Shown: piece after piece, positions 37,841 to 46,854 of the stretch
How positions within the stretch are numbered: position 1 is the first letter of the stretch
Layout: each line of letters starts with the position of its first letter
Assembly (NCBI RefSeq): GCF_963675585.1
Contig: NZ_OY776414.1
Location: 4,009,001 to 4,073,000, forward strand
Direction of reading: 5' to 3'
DNA length: 64,000 nucleotides
Origin: an uncultured Draconibacterium sp.
GTDB taxonomy: Bacteria; Bacteroidota; Bacteroidia; Bacteroidales; Prolixibacteraceae
Position numbers and translations under genes: made by a program
Notes under the pieces: generated by a model
Told to the model about the DNA's origin: nothing
The model's input: the letters and a program-made list of their open reading frames with translations, nothing else
Database searches by the model: none

Positions 37841-37881
37841 ATATCCGATCCTTATGGCATACACAAATAAGGATCGGATAT
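37841..37881. terminator. inverted repeat after the cytochrome operon
   Basis: ATATCCGATCCTTA (37841-37854) and TAAGGATCGGATAT (37868-37881) form a perfect 14-bp stem with a 13-base loop, followed by TTTAAG. Poor T-run, but its place after the last operon gene supports a terminator. Confidence 0.55.
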
Positions 37882-37905
37882 TTAAGTTTAAAGGTGTACC
37901 CTTTC

Positions 37906-37945
37906 AAAAAAAAAACGGGAGTGAAAAATTTCACTCCCGTTTTTT
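37906..37945. terminator. bidirectional intrinsic terminator
   Basis: ACGGGAGTGAAA (37915-37926) pairs with TTTCACTCCCGT (37929-37940) with A-runs on the left and T-runs on the right. It separates the + strand cytochrome operon from the convergent sugar-isomerase/oxidoreductase pair and can end transcripts from both sides. Confidence 0.85.
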
Positions 37946-37960
37946 AATATAGTGCTTTGT

Positions 37961-38899
37961 TTATTTTACAAATGGAGCTTTGGCTAAATAATCATAACAT
38001 TCAGCCACACCTTCGAATTGTGTTTTATCACCTTTTCTTATTCCTTCAAGTTCCACATAAAATTCATTCAAGCCATTTTCGTATGCTTTTGTGAATATGT
38101 TCTGGAAGTTCATCATTCCTGATTGTCCAAGTACTGAACGATCTTTAATGTGCAGAACAGGGAAACGACCGGCGTATTTTTCGAAATACTCAAGTGGATC
38201 GTTACTTCCCATAACTGTCCAGTACACATCCATTTCAAAAAATACAAGACCAGGATCCGTACCATTCAAAAACAAATCATAAATCACGTCGCCCACTGGC
38301 ATCCACGGATTGGTTTGTTTCTTTTTGTCCTCTTCGGTAACAATACGCTCAAACTCCATGTGATGGTTGTGGTATCCGAATTTAATTCCTGCCGATTTTG
38401 CAATTTCTCCGGCCTGATTAAACGATTCGCATACAACAGCAACATCATCGTGTGTTTTTACACTTGGCATCATGGGCTGAACCAGTGTTTTTACACCAAA
38501 TTTTACATGGTCTTCAACGGTTTGTTTCCAAAAATCAGCAATCTCTCCCAACTTATCTTTTGTAATTTCACGGGTTGGAGGATTTACATGCGAACTTGTA
38601 ATCTTCAAACCAGCGTCGTCGGCAAGTTTACGATATTCTTCTACTGAATACTCGCCCATTTTCCGGTTGCCATAACCTGCCAACTCAATTGCGCTGTATC
38701 CAATGTCCTTTATCTTTTTCAAACCATTCGGTACGTCAGCCACAAGTTCGCGACCCAACGAATAAATTTGTAATCCTATCTCTTTTTTCTTGGCAAAACC
38801 ATCAACCATTGATGAGGCAGCTACCGGATTTACACTACCGGCAACAACTCCACCTGCTGTTAAAAGCCCAAGTCTTTTTAAAAATTCTCTTTTTTCCAT
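37961..38899 (-). CDS. Tat-exported sugar phosphate isomerase/epimerase-like TIM-barrel protein
   Basis: The N-terminus MEKREFLKRLGLLTAGGVVAG resembles a twin-arginine signal (R-E-F-L-K), so a folded enzyme would be exported. The remainder is an xylose-isomerase-like TIM barrel: EIGLQIYSLGRE, GYSAIELAGYG, ITSSHVNPPTR, and the metal-site residues in GYHNHHMEF and MDVYWTVMG, ending with VLHIKDRS and FYVELEGI. At 312 residues the length is standard. The substrate is unknown. It lies 14 bases downstream of a Gfo/Idh/MocA oxidoreductase gene, so the pair probably acts together on a sugar or inositol derivative in the periplasm. Confidence 0.85.
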   Translation of the reverse strand: MEKREFLKRLGLLTAGGVVAGSVNPVAASSMVDGFAKKKEIGLQIYSLGRELVADVPNGLKKIKDIGYSAIELAGYGNRKMGEYSVEEYRKLADDAGLKITSSHVNPPTREITKDKLGEIADFWKQTVEDHVKFGVKTLVQPMMPSVKTHDDVAVVCESFNQAGEIAKSAGIKFGYHNHHMEFERIVTEEDKKKQTNPWMPVGDVIYDLFLNGTDPGLVFFEMDVYWTVMGSNDPLEYFEKYAGRFPVLHIKDRSVLGQSGMMNFQNIFTKAYENGLNEFYVELEGIRKGDKTQFEGVAECYDYLAKAPFVK

Positions 38900-38913
38900 A
38901 GGTTTTTTAATTC

Positions 38914-40320
38914 TTACAGTTTATAAGAACCTCTGTATTTGTAATGATACAAGCGGTGGTTCCAGGCTTCTTTATCTTCTCCAAAACTTTGGGTTGCAGG
39001 ATTCCAATTAACAGGGCGTTCCAGTTCGGTAGTCATGTTACCCAAACAACATGCGATTGCTGTACTTGCTCCCACTTCAATTGGCGCAATTGGTTTTTGT
39101 CTTGAACGAACACTGTCGATAAAGTTTTCCATGTGTGGAGAACTAATTTCGAAACTACCACCACCTTTTGCCTGAGCTTTCATCATTTCTTCATACATCT
39201 TTTTCCTTTCTTCAGGAGTAAGATTTTTTGGACGACGACCCGCTAATTTTTCAGGAACCAGCGAAGAATCAGAGCATGCCAGATATCCGCGTGCTACTTC
39301 AATCCAGCCTTTGTCTCCAATAAACTTAATACCCTGCGCATCCGGCATATCTTCAAGGTACGCTTGTTCGGTCATAACAACACCACTTTGGTATTTGAAG
39401 GTCAGGTATTCCTGTCCGTTGTATCCTTTCGGAATAATTTCAGAAGGACCAGAACCGTCCATACCGATTGCAGCCTGTGCAATATCAAACATGTGTGCAC
39501 CCCAGTCAGCAGTAAAACCGTTTCCGGTTTCGCGGTACCAACGCCATGCTCCCCAAAGTTTTTCTCTCTCCGGAGGATCAACTGAAATTGGTGGACAAAG
39601 ATCAGGATGATAATGGATTTTAGGATCATTTAATGGTCCCATCCACAAGTTGAAATTCAGGTTACCCGGAACAGCTTGTTCAGGAAGATCAAGTGGTGTT
39701 GGTGGTGCACCTACTTTTGCATAAATTTTATCGATGTGGCCAATGGCACCTGCCTGAACCAGTTCAATTGCTTTTTGGAATTCGGCACTTGAACGCTGCT
39801 GGCTACCTACCTGTACAATACGTTTGTTGTCGTTGGCAACGCGTACCATTTTTTGAGCTTCAGTAATGGTAAACGAAAGTGGTTTTTGTACATAAACATC
39901 TTTTCCGGCCTGACAAGCGTGAATGGTCATTAATGCATGCCAGTGATCAGGAGAACACACTTCAACTGCATCAATATCCTTCCGCTCGAGCATTTCTTCG
40001 TAGCGTTCGTATTTATCGCAACGTGCTGCTACTCCTTTCGACTCTTGCCACTCCTGAACTTTACGTTTAAAACGTTCTGTTTTCATGGTATCAACATCGC
40101 AACAAGCAGCAACCTGCAAACCAGGAACTGATGCAAAACTTGCAAAATCATTCATTCCTTGCTGGCCCAGACCAATAAAGCCCATTGTTACTCTATCACT
40201 CGGAGCTATTTTTACTCCATCAATCACCCAACTTGGTAAAACTGTTAAACCAGTTAACCCCAGTGCTGAGAGACCCAAAAATTTTCTTCGATTTAATTGA
40301 CTCGATTCTTTTTGACTCAT
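38914..40320 (-). CDS. Tat-exported Gfo/Idh/MocA-family oxidoreductase
   Basis: I chose the ATG at 40320, which gives MSQKESSQLNRRKFLGLSALG, a clear twin-arginine signal (NRRKFLGL); starting at 40407 would add 29 unlikely residues before it. The Rossmann part has VTMGFIGLGQQGMNDF (GxGxxG) and DAVEVCSPDHWHALMTIHACQAGKDVYVQKPLS, the family EKP-like motif, here QKP. The C-terminal substrate domain contains GNGFTADWGAHMFDIAQ. At 468 residues it is the size of the secreted group, which may keep NAD(P) tightly bound. Substrate unknown; linked to the isomerase downstream. Confidence 0.9.
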   Translation of the reverse strand: MSQKESSQLNRRKFLGLSALGLTGLTVLPSWVIDGVKIAPSDRVTMGFIGLGQQGMNDFASFASVPGLQVAACCDVDTMKTERFKRKVQEWQESKGVAARCDKYERYEEMLERKDIDAVEVCSPDHWHALMTIHACQAGKDVYVQKPLSFTITEAQKMVRVANDNKRIVQVGSQQRSSAEFQKAIELVQAGAIGHIDKIYAKVGAPPTPLDLPEQAVPGNLNFNLWMGPLNDPKIHYHPDLCPPISVDPPEREKLWGAWRWYRETGNGFTADWGAHMFDIAQAAIGMDGSGPSEIIPKGYNGQEYLTFKYQSGVVMTEQAYLEDMPDAQGIKFIGDKGWIEVARGYLACSDSSLVPEKLAGRRPKNLTPEERKKMYEEMMKAQAKGGGSFEISSPHMENFIDSVRSRQKPIAPIEVGASTAIACCLGNMTTELERPVNWNPATQSFGEDKEAWNHRLYHYKYRGSYKL

Positions 40321-40519
40321 AGGTTTAGATTTAATTATAAATTCATTGAACAACAATTTTAATAAAAAAAAATTACACCACGACATGTATGTGTAGAAAT
40401 GACACAATCATTTTGCAAAAAAGTTAGTATTCATATGTTGTAAAAAATATATTTTAGAAAAATAGGAAATAAAGGAGAGATCTAAGCTCGATTTTCCGAT
40501 AAATTACGATCCTTCTTTT

Positions 40520-40527
40520 TACTTTTG
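40520..40527 (+). promoter_or_regulatory. candidate -7 element for the beta-barrel gene at 40568
   Basis: TACTTTTG matches TAnnTTTG exactly and lies 40 bases before the start codon. No clear TTG lies at the -33 position (TTTTCC at 40492-40497 is the nearest). Confidence 0.35.
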
Positions 40528-40567
40528 ACCATTTTTTAAGTCAAAAGAATTACAAAATTTTTAAACG

Positions 40568-42979
40568 ATGTTCAAATTCATTTTAGCAGGCATATTCATC
40601 CTCGCCAGTATTGCCGGTTTTGCCCAAAATGGCGGAACAGTTTCGGGCCGGATTTTTGACGGAACTACAAACGAACCTCTTCCGTATGCAACAATTCTTT
40701 TAAATGTGAATAACAAAGCAATGTACGGTGCCATTTCCGGAGAAGATGGCCGTTTTGTAATTTCAGGAGTAGCAAAAGGCGAGTATGTAGTAAAGTGTTC
40801 ATTTGTGGGGTATAAAAACACCGAACTTTCCTTACTTGTGGGCGATTTAAATAACATTTTCGACCTGGGAAAAATTCAATTAAATTCTGCTTCCGAAAAA
40901 CTGGACGAAGTAACCATAACAACAAAGCGGGAAATTATTTCTTCAAATTTGGATAAGAAGACTTTTAATCTCGCCGATAATATTGCGCAGTCGAGCGGAT
41001 CGGTACTTGATGCCATGAAAACGATGCCGGGTGTAACTGTTGATTCGGATGGCAAAGTAATGTTGCGCGGAAGCGACAAGGTTATGATTCTTATGGATGG
41101 CAAACAGTCGAGTCTTACCGGGTTCGGGAACCAGAAAGGGCTTGACAATATACCGGCTGCCAACATCGAAAGTATTGAAATAATCAACAATCCATCGGCA
41201 AAATACGATGCCACCGGAATGGCCGGAATTATTAATATTGTCTATAAAAAAGAGAATCAACAGGGGGTAAACGGAGAATTTGGTATTGCTTACGGATTGG
41301 GTGCTCTAACCAAACCCAAAGACGACCTGCCAACAGACTTAGGCAGTTATTCAATGAATCCCAAATACATCCCCAGTTTTAGTTTGAACCGAAAAACCGA
41401 CAAAACAAATACCTACATCCGATCGGAAGCCATGTTTTTGAACAGACTGCCAAACAATGAATTTACAACACGTAATTACAACAATGGGAATAGTATTATT
41501 TCGCAGGTTCCGGAGAACAGAACTCAACAACATTACATTTTAAACGGAGGCTTAGACTGGTTTATTAATGAAAACAATACTTTAACTTTTTCAGGCATTT
41601 TGGATTGGGAAAGCCATGTTGATACGGCACAGGTTCCGTATATTAATGAGACAAGCCATGAACGATTACGCTTTTGGCACTGGAACGAAGAAGAGATTAC
41701 CGGCTACCTGAACTTTGCCCTCAACTATACACACAATTTTGCAGAGCCCGGTCATAAAATCGACTTTAGAGCACAATACACCAGAGGTTGGGAAGACGAA
41801 AGTTATTTTTTAAACGACAGCTCATCCTTCCGTCAGGGAACCGATGCAACCCATATTTTAGCAACCGAACATACCACAAATGTTTCGGCCGACTACGTAA
41901 AACCTCTGCATAGCGGAAGATTGGAAGCTGGAACCAAATTCCAGTGGAGACGTTTACCGGTGGAGTACACAATTACTCCGGGCGAAGGCTCAATTATTTA
42001 TCCGGGAATGGGCGATTGGTCTGACTGGGGTGAAGACATTTATGCCGGCTACCTGAACTACATTTACGAACGTCCGAAGTTGGATATCGAAGCCGGTTTA
42101 AGAACCGAATACACAAAAGTTTTTTACACCATAGCACCCGAAAACATTTATTACCCCGAAAACGATTCGTACGATTATTTTAAGTTGTTTCCCAATGTTA
42201 GAGTTACTTATAAAATGAATGAGAACAACCGAATTTCAGCTTTTTACAACCGCCGGGTTGACCGGCCGGGAGAACCCGAACTTCGCATTTTTCCAAAATA
42301 CGACGACCCGGAATTGATGAAGGTTGGCAATCCGTATTTGCGCCCCCAATTTAGTCAGACTTTTGAGTTGGCATATAAAAACATATGGGAAAGCGGCTCT
42401 GTATTTTTGTCGGCATATCATCGGATAATCGACGATGCTTTTCAACGTGTTTACAGTATGGATGAATCGAATTCAGATTATACCATCATCAACAAAATTT
42501 ACCAAAATACAGGAAGTGCAACAAACACAGGACTGGAGCTGGTTTTTAGTCAGCAAATTGTAAAAGTGTGGAAACTCTCGGGAAGTTTTAATGCCTATAA
42601 CAATAAAATTGATGCCTACAGCGGCATTATGTATTTCCCGTATGAAAGACCTTTTTCAATTGAATCAACTTCAGACAAAACCTGGGACATGAAAGTGAAC
42701 AACCAAATCAAACTTCCGCAAGGTCTGGAGATTCAACTTACCGGTGTTTATTATGCCGATAAGGCCATTCCTCAGGGAAAACAATTTGCACGCTCATCGT
42801 TTGATTTGGGAATAAAAAAACAAATTCTTGAGGGCAAAGGCGAACTACTCTTTTCTTTCTCCGACATCTTTAACAATTTTGGAATTCGTCAGGAATACAA
42901 TGGCGACGGATTTACAGCTTTATACGAAAACTATTATGAAACGCAGGTAGCGCGTTTGGGTTTTAAATACAAATTCTGA
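40568..42979 (+). CDS. outer-membrane beta-barrel receptor with carboxypeptidase-regulatory-like domain
   Basis: The signal peptide (MFKFILAGIFILASIAGFAQ) is followed by a CarboxypepD_reg-like beta-sandwich (VSGRIFDGTTNEPLPYATIL and VKCSFVGYKNTELSLLVG), then a plug-like region (GSVLDAMKTMPGVTVDSDGKV, MILMDGKQSSL, IESIEIINNPSAKYDATGMAGIINIVYKK), then a long barrel with VARLGFKYKF at its end. This order is the outer-membrane-beta-barrel family of TonB-dependent-like receptors in Bacteroidota, most often with unknown cargo. It has no SusD partner and is not part of the polysaccharide locus. At 803 residues it is full length. The last residue is Phe, as expected. Confidence 0.87.
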   Translation: MFKFILAGIFILASIAGFAQNGGTVSGRIFDGTTNEPLPYATILLNVNNKAMYGAISGEDGRFVISGVAKGEYVVKCSFVGYKNTELSLLVGDLNNIFDLGKIQLNSASEKLDEVTITTKREIISSNLDKKTFNLADNIAQSSGSVLDAMKTMPGVTVDSDGKVMLRGSDKVMILMDGKQSSLTGFGNQKGLDNIPAANIESIEIINNPSAKYDATGMAGIINIVYKKENQQGVNGEFGIAYGLGALTKPKDDLPTDLGSYSMNPKYIPSFSLNRKTDKTNTYIRSEAMFLNRLPNNEFTTRNYNNGNSIISQVPENRTQQHYILNGGLDWFINENNTLTFSGILDWESHVDTAQVPYINETSHERLRFWHWNEEEITGYLNFALNYTHNFAEPGHKIDFRAQYTRGWEDESYFLNDSSSFRQGTDATHILATEHTTNVSADYVKPLHSGRLEAGTKFQWRRLPVEYTITPGEGSIIYPGMGDWSDWGEDIYAGYLNYIYERPKLDIEAGLRTEYTKVFYTIAPENIYYPENDSYDYFKLFPNVRVTYKMNENNRISAFYNRRVDRPGEPELRIFPKYDDPELMKVGNPYLRPQFSQTFELAYKNIWESGSVFLSAYHRIIDDAFQRVYSMDESNSDYTIINKIYQNTGSATNTGLELVFSQQIVKVWKLSGSFNAYNNKIDAYSGIMYFPYERPFSIESTSDKTWDMKVNNQIKLPQGLEIQLTGVYYADKAIPQGKQFARSSFDLGIKKQILEGKGELLFSFSDIFNNFGIRQEYNGDGFTALYENYYETQVARLGFKYKF

Positions 42980-43024
42980 TGCAATACAACGGATATTTTC
43001 GATTAAATTCCTTCTATAAAAAAG

Positions 43025-43071
43025 AAACAGCAATTACCGAAATCACTTTTTCGATAATTGCTGTTTTTGTT
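43025..43071 (+). terminator. intrinsic terminator after the beta-barrel receptor
   Basis: AAACAGCAATTA (43025-43036) pairs exactly with TAATTGCTGTTT (43055-43066), followed by TT and further T-rich sequence. Location after the stop at 42979 fits termination of the + strand gene and separates it from the convergent GH3 gene. Confidence 0.7.
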
Positions 43072-43130
43072 TATTAGGTTGGTCATTCAACAAAACGGTG
43101 TACCACCAAATAATAAGCCTTTAAAACGGC

Positions 43131-45383
43131 TTACTCCACAACAAATTCGGTGCGCAAATTAGTGTCCGAACTGCCACCAATCCACAAATGAAATTCACCG
43201 GGTTCCGTTACTTCCTCCATTTCCGGATTAAAAAAGGCCAGATCAGAAGTATTGATTTTGAAACTTACTTTTTTCGATTCACCGGGTTTTAACTGAACCC
43301 GCTCAAATCCCTTCAATTCTTTTACCGGACGAGTAACCGATCCAACCAAATCGCGAATGTAAAGTTGTACCACTTCTTCGCCAACAAAATTACCGGTGTT
43401 CTCTAAAGTTACCGAGGCAATTATGTCGCCGCCCAGTTTTACTTTTGGCGTTTCAATTTTTAGGTTTTTATACTCAAAAGTGGTGTACGACAATCCAAAT
43501 CCAAAGGGATAAAGTGGAGCAAAACCCAAATCGAGATAATGCGAGGTATTTCCCAGCGACGTTTGATACGAGTTTAAAGGAATATCATCGATGCAGGTCC
43601 AGGCATTCGGATCAACAGGTCGGCCTGTGTTTTTGTGGTTGTAATAAATTGGAATTTGGCCTGCAGCCTTCGGGAAAGTAACCGGCAATTTAGCCGACGG
43701 ATTTGCAACTCCCAGTAATAAATCGGCCAGTGCAGGGCCACCCATCGTTCCCGGATGAAATGCATAAAGCACCGCTTCTGCGTGTTTGCTTACACCGCCA
43801 ATGGCAAGAGGCCGTCCGGCCATTACAACCAAAACAATTGGTTTTCCGGCTTTCGAAACTTCTTCTATTAATTCGTTTTGTGCACCCGGCAAATCGAGCG
43901 ACGCCCGGCAGTGCGCTTCTCCCGAAAGAATGGCTTCTTCTCCCACACATACCACAACAACATCTGCTTTTTTTGCAGTGGCGAGCGCCTCACTAAAACC
44001 TGTTTTATCTTTCGAACGAGTGTACTTTAATCCTTCCGAAAAAAGAACTTTACTTTCTCCCAGTTCCGATTTTAAGGCTTCTAGCGGAGTAATTGTCAAA
44101 TCGCTGTCGCCATCAAAAATCCACGTGCCCAGCTGTTCGTATTTTTGATTGGCCATTGGACCAATTACTGCCACTTTATTAATACTACTGGTAAAAGGCA
44201 AAATCTGTTGCTCGTTTTTCAACAGTACCATACTCTGCACGGCAGCCTGTTTTGCAGCCTCAAGGTATTCAGGCAAAGCAAACTGGTTCTGGTCTTCTTC
44301 CTGTACATAAGGATCGTTAAACAATCCCAAATCGAACTTTATTTTTAAAATCCGGTACACCGCTTCATCCAGCAAACGTTCATTAATTTTACCTTCCTCA
44401 ATCAATTCTTTTAAGTGATTTTTATACGAGTCTGAAGTCATTTCCATATCCACTCCGGCAGAAATTGCTTTGTAAGCTGCCTCTTTCGGATCGGCAGCGA
44501 AACCATGCGAAATCATTTCGGTTACCGAAGCCCAGTCGCTTACCACAAAACCATCGAAATTCCACTCGTCGCGCAAAACTTTTCGAAGCAAAAAGCGGTT
44601 ACCCGTTGCAGGTACTCCATTTAAATCGTTAAAACCCGACATAAATGTTCCAACACCTGCTTGCTGCGCGGCATGAAACGATTTCAGATACACATTGCGC
44701 AGTTCATTTTCAGGAATAAGTGTAGTGTTGTAGTCGCGTCCACCCTCCGCGGCACCGTATCCGGCAAAGTGTTTGGCACAGGCCAAAATCGAACCGTCGG
44801 CGCTTAAATCATCTCCCTGAAAACCTTCCACCATTGCAACACCCATCACCGAAGTTAAGAACGGATCTTCGCCACAACTTTCTGCTATTCGTCCCCAGCG
44901 TGCATCGCGGCTAATATCAATCATTGGCGCAAAAGTCCAGTTTACACCCGACGACCACGCTTCTTTTGCGGCTACCTCGGCGCCTTTTTTCACCAACTCA
45001 GGATTCCAGGTAGCAGCCTGTCCCAAAGGAATAGGAAATACCGTTTTAAAACCATGAATCACATCGCGGCCAATGATAACAGGAATTCCCAGGCGACTTT
45101 CCTCAAGGGCAATTCGCTGAATTTCATTGATCGCCTTTACATCCACTTCATTTAATATGGAACCCACTTTCCCATCGATAATATCCTGTTTTAAATTTTC
45201 AGGCACCTGACCCCCAAAACCATTTATCTGATGCATTTGCCCCATTTTTTCTTCCAGGGTCATTTGTTGAATCAAGTCAAGGATTTTCGGATCGTTCATC
45301 CACTGTTCTTCCGTGTTTTGTTTGAGGCATCCGGTTAAAACCAGAAACATTCCCATCGCAAAAAGACTAAAAAAGTGTTTCAT
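43131..45383 (-). CDS. GH3 beta-glucosidase lipoprotein
   Basis: I chose the ATG at 45383, giving MKHFFSLFAMGMFLVLTGCLKQN with a lipobox; the frame extends 20 codons upstream but without a signal. GH3 enzymes release glucose from the non-reducing ends of beta-linked oligosaccharides. The N-terminal barrel includes IPVIIGRDVIHGFKTVFPIPLG, and the nucleophile Asp is D283 in GFVVSDWASVTEM; the second domain has VVCVGEEAILSGEAHCRASL and a C-terminal fibronectin-like domain (VTLENTGNFVGEEVVQLY). At 750 residues it has standard size. It is the last gene of the polysaccharide locus and likely finishes oligosaccharides in the periplasm or at the surface. Confidence 0.95.
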   Translation of the reverse strand: MKHFFSLFAMGMFLVLTGCLKQNTEEQWMNDPKILDLIQQMTLEEKMGQMHQINGFGGQVPENLKQDIIDGKVGSILNEVDVKAINEIQRIALEESRLGIPVIIGRDVIHGFKTVFPIPLGQAATWNPELVKKGAEVAAKEAWSSGVNWTFAPMIDISRDARWGRIAESCGEDPFLTSVMGVAMVEGFQGDDLSADGSILACAKHFAGYGAAEGGRDYNTTLIPENELRNVYLKSFHAAQQAGVGTFMSGFNDLNGVPATGNRFLLRKVLRDEWNFDGFVVSDWASVTEMISHGFAADPKEAAYKAISAGVDMEMTSDSYKNHLKELIEEGKINERLLDEAVYRILKIKFDLGLFNDPYVQEEDQNQFALPEYLEAAKQAAVQSMVLLKNEQQILPFTSSINKVAVIGPMANQKYEQLGTWIFDGDSDLTITPLEALKSELGESKVLFSEGLKYTRSKDKTGFSEALATAKKADVVVVCVGEEAILSGEAHCRASLDLPGAQNELIEEVSKAGKPIVLVVMAGRPLAIGGVSKHAEAVLYAFHPGTMGGPALADLLLGVANPSAKLPVTFPKAAGQIPIYYNHKNTGRPVDPNAWTCIDDIPLNSYQTSLGNTSHYLDLGFAPLYPFGFGLSYTTFEYKNLKIETPKVKLGGDIIASVTLENTGNFVGEEVVQLYIRDLVGSVTRPVKELKGFERVQLKPGESKKVSFKINTSDLAFFNPEMEEVTEPGEFHLWIGGSSDTNLRTEFVVE

Positions 45384-45504
45384 TAGTAAGATTTTACAAA
45401 TTTCTATATCGTTATTATTAATTCTTCGGCATTGACTGACCAAACAATTCCTTTTTCAGAAATCGCCAAAATCAGTTCTTCTCTATTTTCCGGTATACTT
45501 TTAC

Positions 45505-46836
45505 TTATTCAAGCGGCTGATAAACACGCACATAATCGATCTCCATACTTTGCGGAAAAATCGAATTGTCAATTCCCTGTGCTCCGCCCCAGTTTCCTCC
45601 AACAGCCACATTCAGAATAAAAAACTGTGGCTTATCAAAGGGCCAGTTATCGGCATTTTTTACCGATGGAGCATAACGGTGTGTCACATTTTCAGGCGAG
45701 TCGGTATAAAAAATCATTTCTTTCTCGGTCCATATTAAACCGTAAACATGAAACTCCTCTTCGGCAGTTGCCAGCGTTTTACTGCTTCCACTTCCGTTTG
45801 ACCCTGAACCCGCATTTGTATGCACGGTTGCATGAACAGTATTCGGCTGATATCCAACATATTCCATAATATCAATCTCGCCGCACGCCGGCCAGCTCAC
45901 CGAGCCGATATTGGCACCGAGCATCCAAATGGCCGGCCAAATTCCTTTACCGGAAGGCAATTTTGCCCGAATCTCCATTTTCCCGTAAGTAAATTCCTTT
46001 TTGCCACTGCTAATCAATCGTGTTGAGGTATATGAACCGATAGCAGTATTATCATTTATTTTTCGTGCCGTTAAAACCAGAAGACCATCTTTAACTTCGG
46101 CATTGGCGCCATTTGTATAGTTTTGCAATTCGTTGTTTCCCCAGCCACTGGCGCCTGTTTCAAAGGTCCAGTCCGAAGTATTCACAGCCGTTCCGTCAAA
46201 CTCGTCGGCCCAACTTAAAACAAAGCTGTCGATGTACTCCGGATCATCACCCGAAATGTTTACGGTTTGTTTTTCAGAAAAAACATTGCCTCCTTTTGTA
46301 AGCTGCAATTCTATTTCGTAGCTGCCCGCAAACGGAAAATAAGCCACAGCATTTGTTTCGCCCAAAATTTCTTTACCTCTGTAAATCCATTTAAACGAAT
46401 CGTATTCGCCAACCGAAGTATTTACCAGGTTTATTTTATTCGAATTGCCGGCATCAACCGTTGCTGTAAAAGCCACCACCAAATCGTTGTTGGTTATGGT
46501 CACATCCTTTTTTACCGTTTCGCGGTTTCCATCAAAGTCAATAACAGTTAGTCGCACTGTATAAACTCCTGCCTGACGATAATACATTTCGTATACTTTT
46601 GATTTATCCGAATTGGCGGCGGTTTCGCCATTGGCAAAATCCCAGTCGAGAAGATAATATTCCCCTTCCGACTGATTGGTAAACCGAACATTGTTATCGT
46701 CGATGAACTCGAAGCTAAAATCAGCGCTAAAAGTCGCACTTGCTTCCTCATCTCCACAAGCAGAAAACACCGAAGTGATAACTGCCAGAACTAAAATGAG
46801 TCGCAGGTATTTTATTGGATTTGATTGTTTTTTCAT
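45505..46836 (-). CDS. GH16 endo-beta-glucanase lipoprotein with PKD-like domains
   Basis: The signal ends in a lipobox (VFSACGDEEA), so it is lipid-anchored. Two PKD-like beta-sandwiches (about residues 35-110 and 120-195, e.g. YYLLDWDFANGETAA, YDSFKWIYRGKEI) precede a GH16 barrel. The catalytic ExDxxE motif is E320-D322-E325 in ACGEIDIMEYVGY, followed by NTVHATVHT. PACGEIDIME and HATVHTN together are typical of laminarinase-type GH16 (endo-beta-1,3-glucanase). At 443 residues it is a surface or periplasmic enzyme. Gene order between the second GH16 and GH3 supports beta-glucan use. Confidence 0.93.
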   Translation of the reverse strand: MKKQSNPIKYLRLILVLAVITSVFSACGDEEASATFSADFSFEFIDDNNVRFTNQSEGEYYLLDWDFANGETAANSDKSKVYEMYYRQAGVYTVRLTVIDFDGNRETVKKDVTITNNDLVVAFTATVDAGNSNKINLVNTSVGEYDSFKWIYRGKEILGETNAVAYFPFAGSYEIELQLTKGGNVFSEKQTVNISGDDPEYIDSFVLSWADEFDGTAVNTSDWTFETGASGWGNNELQNYTNGANAEVKDGLLVLTARKINDNTAIGSYTSTRLISSGKKEFTYGKMEIRAKLPSGKGIWPAIWMLGANIGSVSWPACGEIDIMEYVGYQPNTVHATVHTNAGSGSNGSGSSKTLATAEEEFHVYGLIWTEKEMIFYTDSPENVTHRYAPSVKNADNWPFDKPQFFILNVAVGGNWGGAQGIDNSIFPQSMEIDYVRVYQPLE

Positions 46837-46854
46837 GATGCTGATTTACTTTAT

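Noticed and set aside
37841-37881. Riboswitch or attenuator at the end of the cytochrome operon
   Set aside because: It lies after the stop codon of the last gene and has no downstream coding region on the same strand; a terminator role is simpler.
40321-40407. Longer N-terminus for the Gfo/Idh/MocA protein
   Set aside because: The extra 29 residues precede the twin-arginine motif and resemble an untranslated leader; 40320 gives a canonical Tat signal.
45384-45443. Longer N-terminus for GH3
   Set aside because: The extra 20 residues are polar and not signal-like; 45383 gives a lipoprotein signal with lipobox.
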